Origin: Parus major
Lineage: Eukaryota > Chordata > Aves > Passeriformes > Paridae
Length of the DNA stretch: 64,000 bases
Direction: 5' to 3'
Assembly (NCBI RefSeq): GCF_001522545.3
Contig: NC_031776.1
Location: 29,558,629-29,622,628 of the forward strand
Under the pieces are notes generated by a model. That model made no database searches and was not told the DNA's origin. It worked only from the letters and a program-made list of their open reading frames with translations. Position numbers and translations under genes: made by a program. Numbering within the stretch: position 1 is the first letter of the stretch; the number at the start of each line of letters is the position of its first letter. Below are positions 36,201-49,863 of the stretch, piece after piece.

Positions 36201-39200
36201 TCAGTTTAAATATATGAAGCCATTATTCCTGCTCACACATGCATATTATATCACAAACACCCCTCTAGTGCATTGCCTTTCGTTTAAGAGGAAAGAAAAT
36301 AATGTAAGACTCATAAATAAAACTCTGTTTCAAACTTTGTCTTGAGGTTTTGCTGGCAGTGGATTAATGCCCTGCCTACCCCACACTCTTCTCTCACTCC
36401 TCTAAGACCTGATCTTAATCCTAGTTTTGACAACAAGCAAAAGTATGAATGGTTCCAGATGAGTTCCCACGTTTGTAACCTTTGTAAAGCTGCCAATCAA
36501 TTAAAATAGCCAAATCTTCATCTTTCTGCAAATCCCTGCTCTGAGCTGCTCTGTGCTGGGAAATGGGAAATCAACTTGGGTTTCCTCTGGCATCTTCCTC
36601 ATGCAGTTCACTCCTTTTCCAGGAGACTCCCACAGGGCTTTAACCAGAACAATTCCCCTATTGATGTGAATGGTAAATCCACTTGACCAGTGCTGAAGCA
36701 AGCATATCCAGAGCCTAGAAAGACATTTTGAGAGGGCTTTTGAGAAACAAGATAATTAATAAAAAGTTTTTCTTCTGTTTATACTGCTTTATTTTTCTGA
36801 CTTCTGACTTAAGCTGGCAGACAGCACAGGTCCTGCTTACCTGAAGTGCTTTGCAGGGTCTGTCAGTGTGTCCTGGGGGACAGCAGTGTGCTTGAATTCA
36901 CCTTTCCCTCCCTGTGATAGGGATACAACTCCTTGGCCCTGGTGTTTATGATTGCAGCGATAAATTACCTATTTTTATAACCAAGTAGTTTCATGAATAT
37001 TTCATTTTATGCAAAGCACTTGTCCTGCTGAAAGCAAAAGTAACTGCTTCATATTTTTAGCTTTGGTTGCTAAAAGATAGGTTCACTTGTTTCAAATACT
37101 TGACACAAGGATGCTAATTTATGCCAGTCTTTTAGCTGTAGGATTGATCTGCAAACTTATTTCTTTAGAAAACTTTGCCTTGCCTTTAGATGTCAGAAAT
37201 GTTTCCCATGCTTCCCTTTCACATAGCTCTGCATTTTAATAAGTCACTTCAGCAATTTTTATGGGGTTTCTACATCACTTTTATACATAGAGAAGTTAGA
37301 AACTATAAAGGATGAGGAGGGCTAGATATACTCTGTGTCATTCTTTTTTGATTTTAATTAGCTAAAATATATTTATTTGTAATATTTTTGTCTCTTTTTA
37401 TATTTATTTTTCAAAAGTGTGTGTTTCTGTGATATACTCACACATCTGTCAAAGGAATTAATTAGTGGATTAATGCAGTAAGTTACAAGAAATCAAAATA
37501 AATTTAAAAACTAATAGCTATCACAAAGTATCATTGAAAGTTGTCATGATGTGGTGGTGAGTAATCTACTTTGATAGGCAAATGGAATATGGATTATCAA
37601 TAGAGACATGTAAGAGACACTCATGTAGGGGCTCCCAAAAACCCCATCTGTGGAAGAAATTAGTTGGTGCCGAATCTTAAAAACAAATTTGGTCTCATGT
37701 GACATAGTAATTCTTGATTGTATGGGGCATAATATTAAAGAATAGAAATTTGACTGTAATTTCCCATTTTAATATTTCATAACACTTGGATTTCACATGA
37801 GGAAAAAATTTTGAGAGGAGGAATTTGAACCATGTTACTAATTAGTTAATAACCAGCTGAGCCTGGTGCTACTCTGCTGGCCCATCCTTGCCAGGATTTT
37901 CAGTGCTCAAGAACACAAACTGAGTTGAGGGCAGGAATTCTATGAGTGCATGTACACAATGATCTGATGGTTCTTGGCAGTGCCAGTAGCATCCCTCACC
38001 CAAAGTTATTGACCCAAGTATTAATCCATGCATCAGGCATCAAAGAGCCTTATTCTCATGAGTGAGACTCCTTGTCAGATTAAAGGCATTGTTTCATAAA
38101 TTCAGGAGGGCAGCCTGGTTTCCAGTTACATGCCAAGACTTTATTTCAGCTATTTTCCTTCAAACATCAGTCCTCAGCTCTGTGATGCCCTGTGTCTGCA
38201 GAGCCCCCCAGTCTGAGCGTGTCCATAATGAGGAGACAACTCTTTCTCATGGTTCATTTGGAATCAGCATCCATTTCAGATTGTATCTTCTCTTCCATTT
38301 TCTAACTGAAGGATACATCCAGATATACAAAGGCAGGAGAAACAGGAAGCATAAATAAAGGACATGTACTGATTTGACCCTTAAAGGTGTTGGAGGGCTT
38401 TTCCATAGATGTGCATTGAAAAAAAATAGAATTCCTCATGTCCCATCCACATTTTTTGATCAAAGTCTGGAGTTTGGGTTGTCCATACACATCAAAAATG
38501 TACTTTCCAAATTTCCTTATCTTATGGAGAGAGGGACTCCTATTACAAAGCTCTACTTTATGTTGGAAATTCCTGTGGCATCTCTCAGAATGATATTTTT
38601 CAGAGTTTAACACATCATAGTTTGATGATACTCTGTTTCCTTTATGTACCATGAATAATTTCAGAGCAAATATACTCCAAAGTCAGATGAGACCTTGATG
38701 ATAAAAGCCTTGAAAGACTTCTCTGAACTCTGCCAATCTGAACAGGTACTGATAGGAACAGGTAAAATGTTTATGAAGCACTCTCATTTTCAGTGCAGAT
38801 TCTAAGTCTGGTACTGAATAAATCATTGCAGTTATTTTTTTAATAGTACAAAGAGCAGAGTTCTTCATTCCTCCCAAAACCCAGCTGTCTCTTTGTCTCT
38901 TGTGGAAGTTAAAAGCCAGAACTGCAAAGATACAAAGACATTAAATAAATAGTGCAAATGTGATGTGCTGAGGAAGGTCAGTGCTCCATGTTATAGGGTT
39001 TATTTTGGGGGGTAGGAGGATGGTTTGGAGGTGAATTTATTCCAGACTCCATATTAACAGAAATAAACCCAGATTCTTTTTCTCTGGGATTCGAAGTTTT
39101 TCAGTTGTTTTGCTGGTGTCAGTTTCTGATTCACATTCACTAAGGGAAAGAGAAGATAAGGGTACACTGAGAGTAAAGAATGTGATTTCTATTCCTGTTA

Positions 39201-42200
39201 AGTGCTGACAGTGGGGGTCTTTTTAATTTATTTGTTTAACAGTTCTATCTGCATATATTAGCTAGGATGTCTGAAGTGATGCACCTTTTTTCTTCTTATC
39301 TCACACTTTATAGTCTCTCCTTGCACTGTCAATGCTTGAATTGTAATTTAGGTTAATTATTGAAGGGGAAAAGAGAGATTCAAACCTTTTTATTAAGTAC
39401 ATTCTGTGATTTCTGCTACATTTACCAAAGACAGTCCTATAAACATTCCCATTTTGTTAGTGAACAAGTCCTTTCAAGTTTTCTTCTCCTGGAAGTATTT
39501 GTGTTGAATCCAGAATAGGATCAATAAATGTATTTTTAATGTACAAGAGGTTACTTTTTATTTAACAGCAGATTCTTAAAATATTTAACACCCATTCCAT
39601 TCTCTGGTGAAATGCTCTTCTGCCTCTTAGCAGTACATTTTGACCTTGGTATTATTGCAGACAGTATTTCTGTTTTGTCTCATGGCAAGAACATTATGAA
39701 AAGAGATGACCGCTTATTAAACCTATCTGTTGTGGAAGCATGAAAATATAATGCTAATATACAGCTGGTTCTGCAGGTCAGATCTTTACAGGGAAGACCA
39801 TAGAGAATAGCTAATATCAACAATACTGCTTTGAATTGCATCAGCTGAGTGTCTGACCCATCCTCTTAAATGAAATTGCACAGCACTTGCAAAAAGCCTC
39901 TCTCAGAAGATTTCCCTGAAGGCTGCCAGTGAGCACCACATGGGTGGGCAGCTTAAGCTCTTGTTCTGCAAACCCTCACTTGTGCAAATAATCCCATTGA
40001 AGCAGCTTATTTTTATTATTGGGTTTAAGCCTGGATGTCTGATCACACAAATGAAGCAGCCAGGATTGTGTTCTTCAGTCTGAAGAATGGAGAATTATCA
40101 CAGTATAAATTCCATAATAGGAACTCCTCTAATCTTTCCTCCACCCTTTCAGTGAAGGTTTTATTTAGCAGGATGTGATGGATTTTACCCTGTTCAGCAT
40201 CTGGCTCTTTGCAGATGAGCAGAAAGAATCTGATCTCATTTGTTGTTAGAGTTATATGTAAGGAACCCTGCTGTTTCCTCCCTTCCTTTCCTGCCATCTC
40301 CTAGTTCATACCATCACTTGAGATTGACAAATTCAGTCAACTAAAATCTGTGGGTTGGCTTTAGGTTTTTTGTTTTGTTTTGTTTTTTGAGATATCTAAA
40401 AAGAATAAAGAGAAGAGGAAGCAAATTTACTGCTCTTAAATTCAGCAAAACAGTTGCCAGTTTCCAAACTTTAAAGATGATCACCAGAAGTTTGTAATTA
40501 GAGGGTCTGATGAATTTCAGAAGCTGCTTCTTCCCCATGAACAAGTCTGTGAAAGTTTGGAAGAAAGAAAAAAAAAAAGGTCTGAAATCTGAACATTTCT
40601 ACTTTATCCGTACAGCCTGACCTTCAAAAATTCACATTATGCCAAAAATTATACTTCCAAAATTGAGTTGTTAGGAGTTTCTCTGCAAAAACCTACAATG
40701 GATTTCTTTCTAGTGTTACAACAAATGGAACTAACAAGACACCACAATTCTCCTGGGACTTGACCCAAGACATTCCTAACTGAATTTTTCAGAGGCTCTA
40801 GAAGGAAACATTGAATTGCCTAAACTGCCTGTGTAGAGTGGTGAAAGGCCTTCACTCTTTTAATTCTCTCCTGGAGCTAGTGAGGTGCATTTGTAGTAAA
40901 ACAGCTTTTGTAGAGAAGCTGCAGCTATTCCTCTCTTTGCTTCTTCCTCTGTGTTGTTTTAGTTTTCAGCTTCAGTATTCACGGCAGATGTGGTCTAGGT
41001 GATTTTGTAATGCTGCTCAGCACTTATCCAAAGCTCATCTACAGCAATCAACGTGTACTTGAGTGAATTCCATATTGATCCCTGGAGTAAAGGGTAATAT
41101 TAACTCCAGTGGCACCTCCAGAGTGGGTGTCATCCTGCAGGGCCTTTTTAACCTCAGAACTACAGTGATTTTTACACATCAATATTCGGTCGGTCTTAGA
41201 TAAGTATAATAACAGAGTTCCAATGTTTCAAGTGTCACTTGAGAAAACACCATGAGAGGAGGGGTTTTTCCCCTCTTTTTATTGTTACTGTTGTCTGCCA
41301 TTCTTAAAGCTTAAGCAAAGCAATCTTAAATCTCTTTCATGCTCTGATATTTCTGTAAAGTAATCTGTGGATTTTTTTTTTTTAGCACTACAATAAGCTG
41401 TACATCACTTTTCCTGATGATAAGGATGACTATGACAGTGTGTTGTAGTAAAAAAGAAATTACACATGTCACAGGTGGATTTGCAGTGAGATGGATATTG
41501 TACTTTAGTCTGTTTGAGTGGATACTAAGTTATGAGCTTGAAGGTCGATTGATCCCAGAAAAGGACTGTGAAGTCTGAATGCTGGAATGATCTCTTTCAG
41601 TCTCAGATCCCTGCTGTATATTCTGTGGTGTGAGGGGTAACAGGGGCTCTGAAATAACTTTAAGAAGTGATTCTGGGCCTTTCCTGGTGTGTCATGTATC
41701 CACCAGCCCTAGTGCTGCCCTGCCTGACCGTGTTTTATTGCCAGAATCAGGGAAGAGGAGAAGTCCTTCTCCTCCAGAATGGATATACTGGATAGAGTCT
41801 CTTCCTTTTAGTATTCCTTTTAGTCTGTGACAGATCCAGACTGAGGAACTGTGTTGAGCAAAGTGAATTTTATTTAATCTGAACATTGAGATGCCTGAAT
41901 CTGTACCAGGAAATCTCTGCCTCTTGGTTCTTAGCCTGGTTTAAAAAAGCATACTGGTTATGAGAAAATGGTGAGCTCCTTTTCAGCAGCTTCAGCTGTA
42001 ATCTCAGACATCCCTGTCTCTGCCATGAGGGAAATGGCTCCCTTGGGCCCCTTGTTCCTGGTGTGATATGCAATGGGATTTGCCCAATCCAAGTTATTTA
42101 GGAGATGTAAAGAGGAGTAAAGTTCATATATTCCTTAGCTGAATCTTAGCTCCACACAAACACCTAAAATTTTCACATTTTGCTTTCTTTTATACCTTCT

Positions 42201-44500
42201 CATTAACTTTCTCTTATTTTAATTTTTACTTTCCCCATCTTATTGTTTTTGAAAAGCAAAGTAATTCTTTAATCACAAATTAAGGAGGAAAGCGCAGATT
42301 CTGTCTGATTTCTAAGGGTTACTTCACAATCTCTTGCACTCAGTATTGTCATTTTAGGTATACTGATGGAGGGGACTTGGTATGTCAAGATTTCAGAGCC
42401 TTTTCCAGGCCAGACTGAAGATGTAGGATCACATTTCTGCTGTATCCAACTTTTCTTCAACAGCCATTATTTCCCAATACTTTCCTTCTAAGGAAATTCA
42501 AATAACCTCGGGGTTTCAGCAATTAGTCAGTATAACTAAGTGCCTAAAATTAGCTATATCTGCTTATGTGGTTTTTTTGGCTCACAGTCTGATTTTCCCA
42601 AAGTTGCTAGGGAAAGCATACGAGAAGGAAAATGGAACAAAATCTCATCCTGAAAGGAGTTTTTCACTCTTCATCAAAGAAGAAACTCCAGAGATTGTGT
42701 CTACTTGTCTTTCCAGAGAATGTGGGTTTGCCTCAAAGTTCTCTGCTAATTGATAGATTAATAGCAATGCTCCTGGCCTTCAAAGGTATTTTCATATACA
42801 AATGAAGGCAGGATGAAAGTTCTGTGGGCAGCCTTGAAGCAAGAAAATAAAAATTTAAAAAACTTTTTTTTTTTATTCAGGGTCATATACAGTATAATAG
42901 AGTTAGAAGGGAGGCAGTTCTATTGTCTGATGCTTCTTTCCCTGCAACAGAATTAAATCTATTCCTTAAAAATAAAATTTTCCCACATTAGAAACCTCAA
43001 ATCTCTGCAGTTGGAATACCTAGACTCCTTTCAGATAAGCTGAACTATGTAATCAGACAAAGATAAATTATTGCTATTTAGGAAATTTTAAAGCCCATTA
43101 CTACAATTCAATTTAAACAAATTTCAAACTGAAATAGTCTTTTTTAAAGCCATTACTGAAACAGGTTCTGAAAATGGAATATATCCTTCTAAAATGTTTG
43201 AAATATCTATCCTATTCAGACTCTGACAGATCTGACTTGAATTCATTAAAAATTTCAGTGATGTTAAAACAGTTTTCAAAGCAGTAAATGATTTTTTGCT
43301 GAAATGTTCTTACAGTTCTCTTGACCTGCTTAAATTGCCAAGGTCTGTAGTGTGAGAGGTGCTTGTGCTGAGTAAAGGCAGCAAATCTTGGCTGGTTCCT
43401 GAAGGAGTAACGTGATGTAAATAATAATGGGTGTATCTGCTTGGGTTTTATTGCACAGAATTCCTGTCAAGGGTGTTGCATTCCAAGGAGCACATGCCTG
43501 CAGTTCCTCACTGGCACAGGGAGCTGGCCCTACTGTCCCACTGTAATCTGAGATATAATGAATTATGCAACCAAGTTTGGAGAAGCAGTTCCTGCAGGGA
43601 TGCTGTGGATGTACCTGCTCCTCTGCCTGCAGCACCCAGAGATTGCCCTAATTGCTCTCTCCTTTAGAGGTAAAAGGATTCAGTGCTATAATGAGCCTTT
43701 CTACAGACTGACACCTCTAACAAAGCCATGCCTCTCTACTCCTGATTTACTGTTCATTACTGTGCCCCATTTGAAGGACAGATGTGCTACTTAATTACTG
43801 GAAATGGCACACGTAGGTTGGTCAGCCTTGCTGTTCACAGTGCCACTCTGAGACAGGGCTTCCTCCCCAGGCATGGCTCTGTCAGCTCTGTCCTGATGAA
43901 AACTTGAGATTTTTCTTCTCTTTTTCAAACTGTACAAGATATTTTTGAAGAACCTAATTCTGCACTTGGTGGTGTTGCTGAGTGCTTTATAATTAAGTTT
44001 ATTTGCCTTTAAAGTCTGATTAGCTAACTTAAATACAATTTGATACTGCCTCAGACCTTTAAGATGTCTTTTCCCTCTTTCCAGGCTCTCTCAGTACATA
44101 TGTTCTAAAGATAGTTTTTATATACATTTTTGCTAGGTGATACAGGCCAGAAATTGTACACACATCAGCTCTGTTCTGAAGTGACTTTTAAAGGTTTCCA
44201 GGTATTGATGAACTGAGCTTCTGAGGCAATGAAAATCTATCCTTGTAATCTTACAAGAGCTCTTAGCCTGCTCAGCATTTATCTGTGCTGCTGATGTTCA
44301 GTATTCAGGCCTGGTGTGCATTCACTGTGTCTGGATCTGCCTCAAAGCTTGAACAGATTTAGTCCTGACATCCACCAGTGCCAAGGATAATGGAACTAAA
44401 ACACAAGGACTCGTAGCTTGGGTTTGCTTTTCTCACAGAAGGTGCAGCCTCGTGCTCACAGGCTGCACCCACGAGGTGGCTGCACTGATGTCCTGCTTCC
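33235..44500. other. Long noncoding stretch, no supported gene
   Basis: Mostly featureless AT-rich DNA. Low-complexity parts include a TTTTG-rich run at about 40367-40388, a 12-nt T run at about 41372-41383 and an 11-nt T run at about 42864-42874. Open frames such as 38302-38652 (-), 43330-43635 (-) and 43558-43794 (+) show no recognised domain. The last has a hydrophobic stretch near its start and a donor-like AGAG|GTAAAA, but nothing more. No CR1 fragment is recognised in this span. Confidence 0.5.
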
Positions 44501-44504
44501 CTTT

Positions 44505-44539
44505 GCACACTCACACACACACACACACACACATACACC
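44505..44539. repeat. (CA)n microsatellite
   Basis: An almost pure CA dinucleotide run (44512-44533) with imperfect edges directly abuts the 5' truncation point of the CR1 fragment that follows. It is likely polymorphic in length. Open frames crossing it on both strands are artefacts of the repeat. Confidence 0.9.
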
Positions 44540-44540
44540 A

Positions 44541-44683
44541 CCTCTCCATCCCTGGACATCCCCAAGGCCAGGCTGGATGGGTTTTGAGCAACCTGGTCTA
44601 GTACAATGTGTCCCTGCCCATGGCAGGGGCTTGGAACGAGATGATCTGGAGTCCCTTCCAACCCAAACCATTCTGACTCCATG
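44541..44683 (+). mobile_element. CR1 LINE 3' end fragment
   Basis: The segment follows the CR1 3' end order closely. It has CCATCCCTGG, then CAAGGCCAGGCTGGATGG, then TTTTGAGCAACCTGGTCTAG, then GTGTCCCTGCCCATGGCAGG, then TTGGAACGAGATGATCTGGA, and finally GTCCCTTCCAACCCAAACCA followed by TTCTG. It is well preserved and therefore fairly young compared with the other tails in the window. The usual short terminal repeats are degraded. Confidence 0.95.
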
Positions 44684-45614
44684 TCCTTATCAGACTGGAT
44701 ATGTCATACTCATGTGCATGAGCACAGCGTAAAAACTTAAGAGATTTTATAACTCTTGAGTTTTGATAACTGATTTTAAGAAATAAATTCATGCACTATT
44801 TAGAAAGTCAAACCCCCACCAACAAGATAAAGAAGATGTAGTGCTTTGTGGTTCTTGCATTGTGTCTGAGTTTAAAAGAGTTTTCCAGAGCCAGATTCAA
44901 AGGGTCATTATGTTGTGGGCATATGCAATATTTTGTTTCTCCTATAGATAAATAAATGTAAATCTTTGTCCACCAAAAGAAACCCCATGTTGAAAAAAGG
45001 GAGAAGTAAGAATTTGCAAAACAGCATTTAAAACTTAGGGTGTTATTTTATTAGATATTGTGTTCTGCAGCTGCTTTCTCACTGGGCAGTGCCAGCAGAT
45101 GTCAGTGCCAGCCCCACTGGTGTCCATTGTGCTCAGGTTACAATGAGGAAATTGGTTTCCCTTACAAAAGAAACTCTCTGTCAAGTTGATGTTTTGTTAA
45201 ACAATGGATGTTGGTAAAGCTTTTGAGCCACCACTTAAAATTCTGCCTCAATGCCAAGAATACTGTCAAATGTTTGAATGAGACACTCCAAAAATAAGTA
45301 AAATCACCTTAAACATACACAGAATATCTTTCCATCTTTCCAGGCAGCATTCTTAAGAACCATGACAGGAGACTTCTCTTTCTTCAGTTGATCATGAAAA
45401 CATCTGCCAGAAATATGAGCATGTTTCCCCCACAGGTGATGGGGAAGGTGCCTCAGCCCATGCTGTGGGTGAAACTGGTTCCTCTTCAACATCTTCTATT
45501 GGTGTCCAGCCTTGAGAGCTCAAATTCAAGCTCAAATTTCCTGAGTTCTCTCTAAAATGAGGACATTTCAGGCCTGAATAATTACATATTGTGAACGTGT
45601 GTTGCATAGGATTG
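44684..45614. other. Noncoding stretch between CR1 fragments
   Basis: AT-rich DNA with no recognised gene or repeat. Open frames at 45304-45492 and 45392-45607 on the minus strand have no support. Confidence 0.5.
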
Positions 45615-45678
45615 TGGTCAGAGTTTGGATTTGATAGTCTTGGAGGTCTTTTTCAACCTTAATAATTCTGTGATTCTT
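45615..45678 (+). mobile_element. Short CR1 LINE 3' end fragment
   Basis: The block TTTGATAGTCTTGGAGGTC, then TTTTTCAACCTTAATAATTC and TGTGATTCTTT matches the last 50-60 bp of a CR1 of the type ending in GATGATCTTGAAGGTC...TCCAACC...GATTCTGTGATTCT. It is on the + strand and severely 5'-truncated. Confidence 0.85.
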
Positions 45679-47834
45679 TATTACTCATCTTACACATCTG
45701 AAAATATGACTCAATATTTGGATATTGGTCCTAATGGTGGAAGGCTTAAAATTTGAATAGTCTGCTTTAAAAAATCCCACCAGGATTAGTTGATCTTCTA
45801 TATTGTTTTGACATCAGTTTGTTAATGTGATCAGTTACTGCTCACTGCTGCAAAGCAAATAAACCTTTGAGCAGAAATCTGCTCTACCCCTGCAACACCA
45901 GTGATTATTTCTTATTTATGTTCCTGCCAGCTGCTTTCTGTTAGTCTGAGCCTTATCTGATCAGGGCTGCAAAAATGTGCTTTTAGTGTTGTCCTTATCC
46001 TGGTCTGTCTTCTTTCCAAGTCCTTTCCTATCAGAGATATCTGATTTGCTGGATGTTATTCCTGCTGCCAAGATTTGTTCCCCTGCCAGATCCAGCTGGA
46101 TTTCTATAGTTTCTACTCTGTTCATGCTTCCTCCTGAGTGTGGCAGCTTCCCACTGGTTAAAATTAATTTTATTTTCATTTGGATCATTAAACTGTCATT
46201 GTAGTTAGCCTTTCTGCCCTATTTTTATTTCATGTGCTCTTAAATCACACAGATTATAACATTCTTGAAATCTTGCAGTGTCTCCTATTTCCCTTTGTTG
46301 AATGAAACAGAATATTTTCAAATGTTGAGTTTTACCTGGATTCAGCTGTTCAACTTTCCTCTGAGCCCTTCCATTGTTTACCAGTGCCTTACAGAGATTT
46401 CTTTCCGTGCCCAAACCAATGGACCTGCAAAAGGTAGAAAGGGTCTCAAGCACTCCTGCCCTCAGCTGTGTACCTGTCAAAAATCTGCCTTCAAGGGAGC
46501 TTGGCTCTTCCCAAAAAACTTGTTTTAGCAAATTCAACTGTGCCATAACTTCCAGGCAGAGAAATGAGGCCTGTTCTTCATAAATCTTTATTGTTTGTGT
46601 CTTGGTGTTTGTCTGAGTTATGCCAAACAATAAATGGTGATCTGCCATCTGAGCTCTTGGGTGCTCCAGTAGATAATCCAATATATTCTCATCACTGTTA
46701 GCAAATCCTCTCTGACTGCCAAGTTATGATTCATTTTTACTTATGAATAAAGTCTCAACATCTTCAAAATGCAATAAAGGACTTTATACATTTAAGAACT
46801 TACGTTATAATAGAAATGTTAAAAATAAGTTACCAAATTTAGATAATTTAAACTGTTTGGAATTCCTGGAAAGGGAGTCATCAAAACTATGGGAATTGGG
46901 CTGGTAAAGGGAAACTTCTTGCATGGGGTTGCTTGCAACTAGAGGCTCATTTTGGGTTCATCCCTCTAGCTTTGATTTACACACAAGATTTTCTTACCTC
47001 GGCTGTTGTGACTTTCCCTTCTTCCACAGCCCAAGGCATCTGAGATGCTCAGTGAGGAGCCACTGCAGTTAACTGTGATGTAGATGAAGGAAAAATAGTA
47101 ATTACAATGGTAATGATAAAAATTTTACAAAAACCCCTTGAAGTCTTAAAGGATGGCCTTCAGCTTCAGAGTAGAGTGAATTTGGATTCATTCATTCAGG
47201 AGGGGTGTTTACCCTGTAAATTTGATCTGGTGGCCAAGGAGTGACTTCACTTGTTGATACACTCATTTTCACAATAAATTAACTTATTGCACAGAGTGGT
47301 AATAAATGCAACAGAACAAAGTGGAAGAAATACCCACTGGTACTCTTGTGCTGTGCTGCACCATACCTGTAGCACTGTGTTAATCAAGCTTCCACCACAG
47401 AACAGAGAAATGGTTTATATGCTCTCAGTGCATCAAAATGAATCCTCTGGATATCAGTGTTCCATTCCCATCTCTAGAATTCAGACACATGGGGGTTTGT
47501 AATGACACATCTGCAGCTGCACAAGGTCTAACTTGGCTTGTAGTGGTTTGAGGGCAGCACCAGAGTAAATATTCCATGTGAACATATTACATTGCTTCAA
47601 AGCTAATGTACCAATAGCTTGGGTTTCTTTTATTATTCAGTATTGCAAGGTTATTCAAAAGAACAAAACTAATCTTAGTACTGGGGAATTTTGTGTTGGC
47701 AGTCAAAACAGTCACAGCCCAGGAGTTCTCTGTAGAATGATGAAAAAAGTAATGAAACTTCAAGTGTCATGATGATATGTTCCCTCTTTGGAAATTCTCA
47801 GGTTTCTTCTAACACTTTAGGAAGTTAAAAGGCA
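45679..47834. other. Noncoding stretch, no supported gene
   Basis: The open frame 46205-46681 (-, 158 codons) has a polypyrimidine-AG in the middle (CTACCTTTTGCAG on the minus strand) but no recognised domain. Its translation does not read like a known family. It is left as chance. No repeat is recognised. Confidence 0.4.
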
Positions 47835-48030
47835 CAAAAAGATACTTCCCATCACGTGCTATTTTTAATTGGCTCCTGTACTGGAGAGTCACTTTCTGGG
47901 CAGTGGCATTTTGATGAAGAGCAGTAAATATCTGTCTGGTGTTTGAAATACACTAGACTGAACGACATTTAACATTGCAAAAGGTCCCATTTTAATGACC
48001 CTCTTTGATCTTTTCTATGCTTTCCCAAAA
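47835..48030. promoter_or_regulatory. Possible conserved noncoding element with CACGTG E-box
   Basis: This non-repetitive block contains a palindromic CACGTG E-box at about 47853-47858, a TTTTTAATTGGC homeodomain-like site shortly after it, and a CpG near 47962. It stands out from its flanks by lack of low-complexity sequence. Conservation cannot be tested here. Confidence 0.2.
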
Positions 48031-48954
48031 CTAGTGTGGTCAGAAGCAGAATAAAATCCATTAAAACCTACAATTTAGGGATGTAAGGTAATAACACACT
48101 GTGATGTTTCACTTTGTTAAATGACTCCTGCAAAGTAACAAATGTCAAACAAAAATGCTGGCTCTAGTGGCAGAACAGTTCAAGAGCAGAGATGGAGAGA
48201 GCACCTCAGTAATGCTCTTGGGGCAGAGTAGCTCAGCTCTGACTGCTGCTTTCAGCACCACAGCTCCTGAGTGCAGCAGGACACACGTGCTTTATTCAGG
48301 AAGAATTTAACATCTAAGAGGAAGGGGATTTGTTTGTTTGTTCTCCTCCAGGAAAGATGTGTAAATTAAGATTCAGAGAGCATACATTCCCTTTCACTGA
48401 AGGTGTGAGCACTAAAGCAGATTGTGTCTGCTCATTTTTCTCCCAAAGCTTTAATGTGACGCTCCTCTTTTGGCATAGGGAGAAAATTAAGTCTCTCTTT
48501 TTCTTTTATTTTTCCTATTTTGTTTTCCTGTGCTCCAAAGTCAACCTGGCCTGATGTTTAGGCAAAAATCTAGGCAAATTATTTTGGCAAATATGTCTTG
48601 CTCCTAATGCAGCCAGCACATCCCTCTCTGTGCCAGAGTCTCTGTCATTGGATGCTGAGGATAACTCAGTGTGATGTGGTAGGGCACAGATTGTTTAAGA
48701 AAACATCCAGCAAAGGGACAGGGCAAGTCTGTAGGACCTGACTGAAATATGAGTTATTTAAATGTGCAGCTGAAGGTTTCTCAGCCAAAACCTTCTACTT
48801 TGATTTACTAAAGCCATTACTAGATCTATTTCCAAATACAGTATTAGTAATGCAGCTGGGAGATACTGGTATGACAAGTACAGGGAATGGATGAGCAAGG
48901 GAAAGGAATTAATCTCATAAGAGGTTTCTGCCTTTCAAAATATATTTTGCTGGG
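48031..48954. other. Noncoding stretch, no supported gene
   Basis: AT-rich DNA with small unsupported open frames. No recognised repeat. Confidence 0.5.
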
Positions 48955-48979
48955 AAAAAAAAAAAAAAAAAAGAAAAAA
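48955..48979. repeat. 18-nt poly-A run
   Basis: Eighteen A residues (48955-48972), then G and further A residues. No identifiable retroelement precedes it on the + strand, so it is called only as a homopolymer. Confidence 0.9.
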
Positions 48980-49809
48980 GAGAAAGTTTTAGGGATCTCT
49001 GCCCTGAAGCAGAGAATGGTAAGCATTAAAGAGGAATTCTGGCATGGGAGTATGTGACCTCATATGTTAGTTCAATTTATTCAGAAGGCTCTTAATAATT
49101 GCCAGCTGATTCTGTAGTAGCCTGCAAATTGACTGCCTCGAAGGAGGGCAGTCACAGTTGAGACTTTTTGAGGAAGAGATCTTATTTATTGTCCTATGGC
49201 CTTCTTGTTCTGGTTTGACTGGATGCTATTGTACTCAGGTAGACTCCTGAGAGAAAAGATAAATTGCAGGATTGAATTCTGCCCAAATCTATCTACAGTG
49301 AAAAGCTTCCATTTCTAACACATTTGTTACTGGAACTGACTGGTCAGACATTGGCTTGAGGGTCATAATATAAGGCCCTTGTAGATCTTCATTTTTTCTC
49401 AGAAAAGCAAAAGGTGCCTATTGTAATTATCACTCTTGTATGCAATATTGGAATGATCACAAAAAAAAATTAGCATCTATTGATTTTAGATGACAACAGC
49501 AGTTGGATTTCAAATAAAGTACATCAAAATTCACACTCCTCAGCTGATACAAGACCTCAAGCTGGGACTTCCTTCCACTGTTCTTGGGTTCACTATGGTA
49601 ATAAGTAATATAACAAATATATCTCTTGCACATTGCTTGTATAATCCTGACACAGCACACTCTGCTCTAGAGAATTTTGGCAAATGTCATTAGAAAAAAA
49701 CATGTTGAAAGTTTGTTCACTGACAACCCCTGACTGATTAGGAGGTTCTGGGATCTTTTAATTAAGCCAGAGTAGTGTGGTCTCAATTTTTAAGAGTTCT
49801 GTTCCATTT

Positions 49810-49863
49810 GGAAAAAAAACAAAACAAATAATAAAAAAAAACAAACCAAAAAAACCAAAAACC
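49810..49863. repeat. A-rich low-complexity tract (AAAC/AAACC-like)
   Basis: The tract is built of A runs interrupted by C, such as AAAACAAAACAAATAAT and ACAAACCAAAAAAACC. Such tracts are common in bird genomes, often as decayed A-rich simple repeats. No adjacent retrocopy is recognised. Confidence 0.8.

Noticed and set aside
43558..43794. Signal-peptide-like start followed by a donor-like AG|GTAAAA
   Set aside because: No recognised mature domain, an opposite-strand open frame of similar length, and no partner exon.
44359..44732. Open frames over the (CA)n and CR1 region on both strands
   Set aside because: They arise from translating a microsatellite and a LINE tail.
46205..46681. 158-codon open frame on the - strand
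   Set aside because: It contains an internal polypyrimidine-AG, but neither half reads like a known protein. Chance is the simpler explanation.
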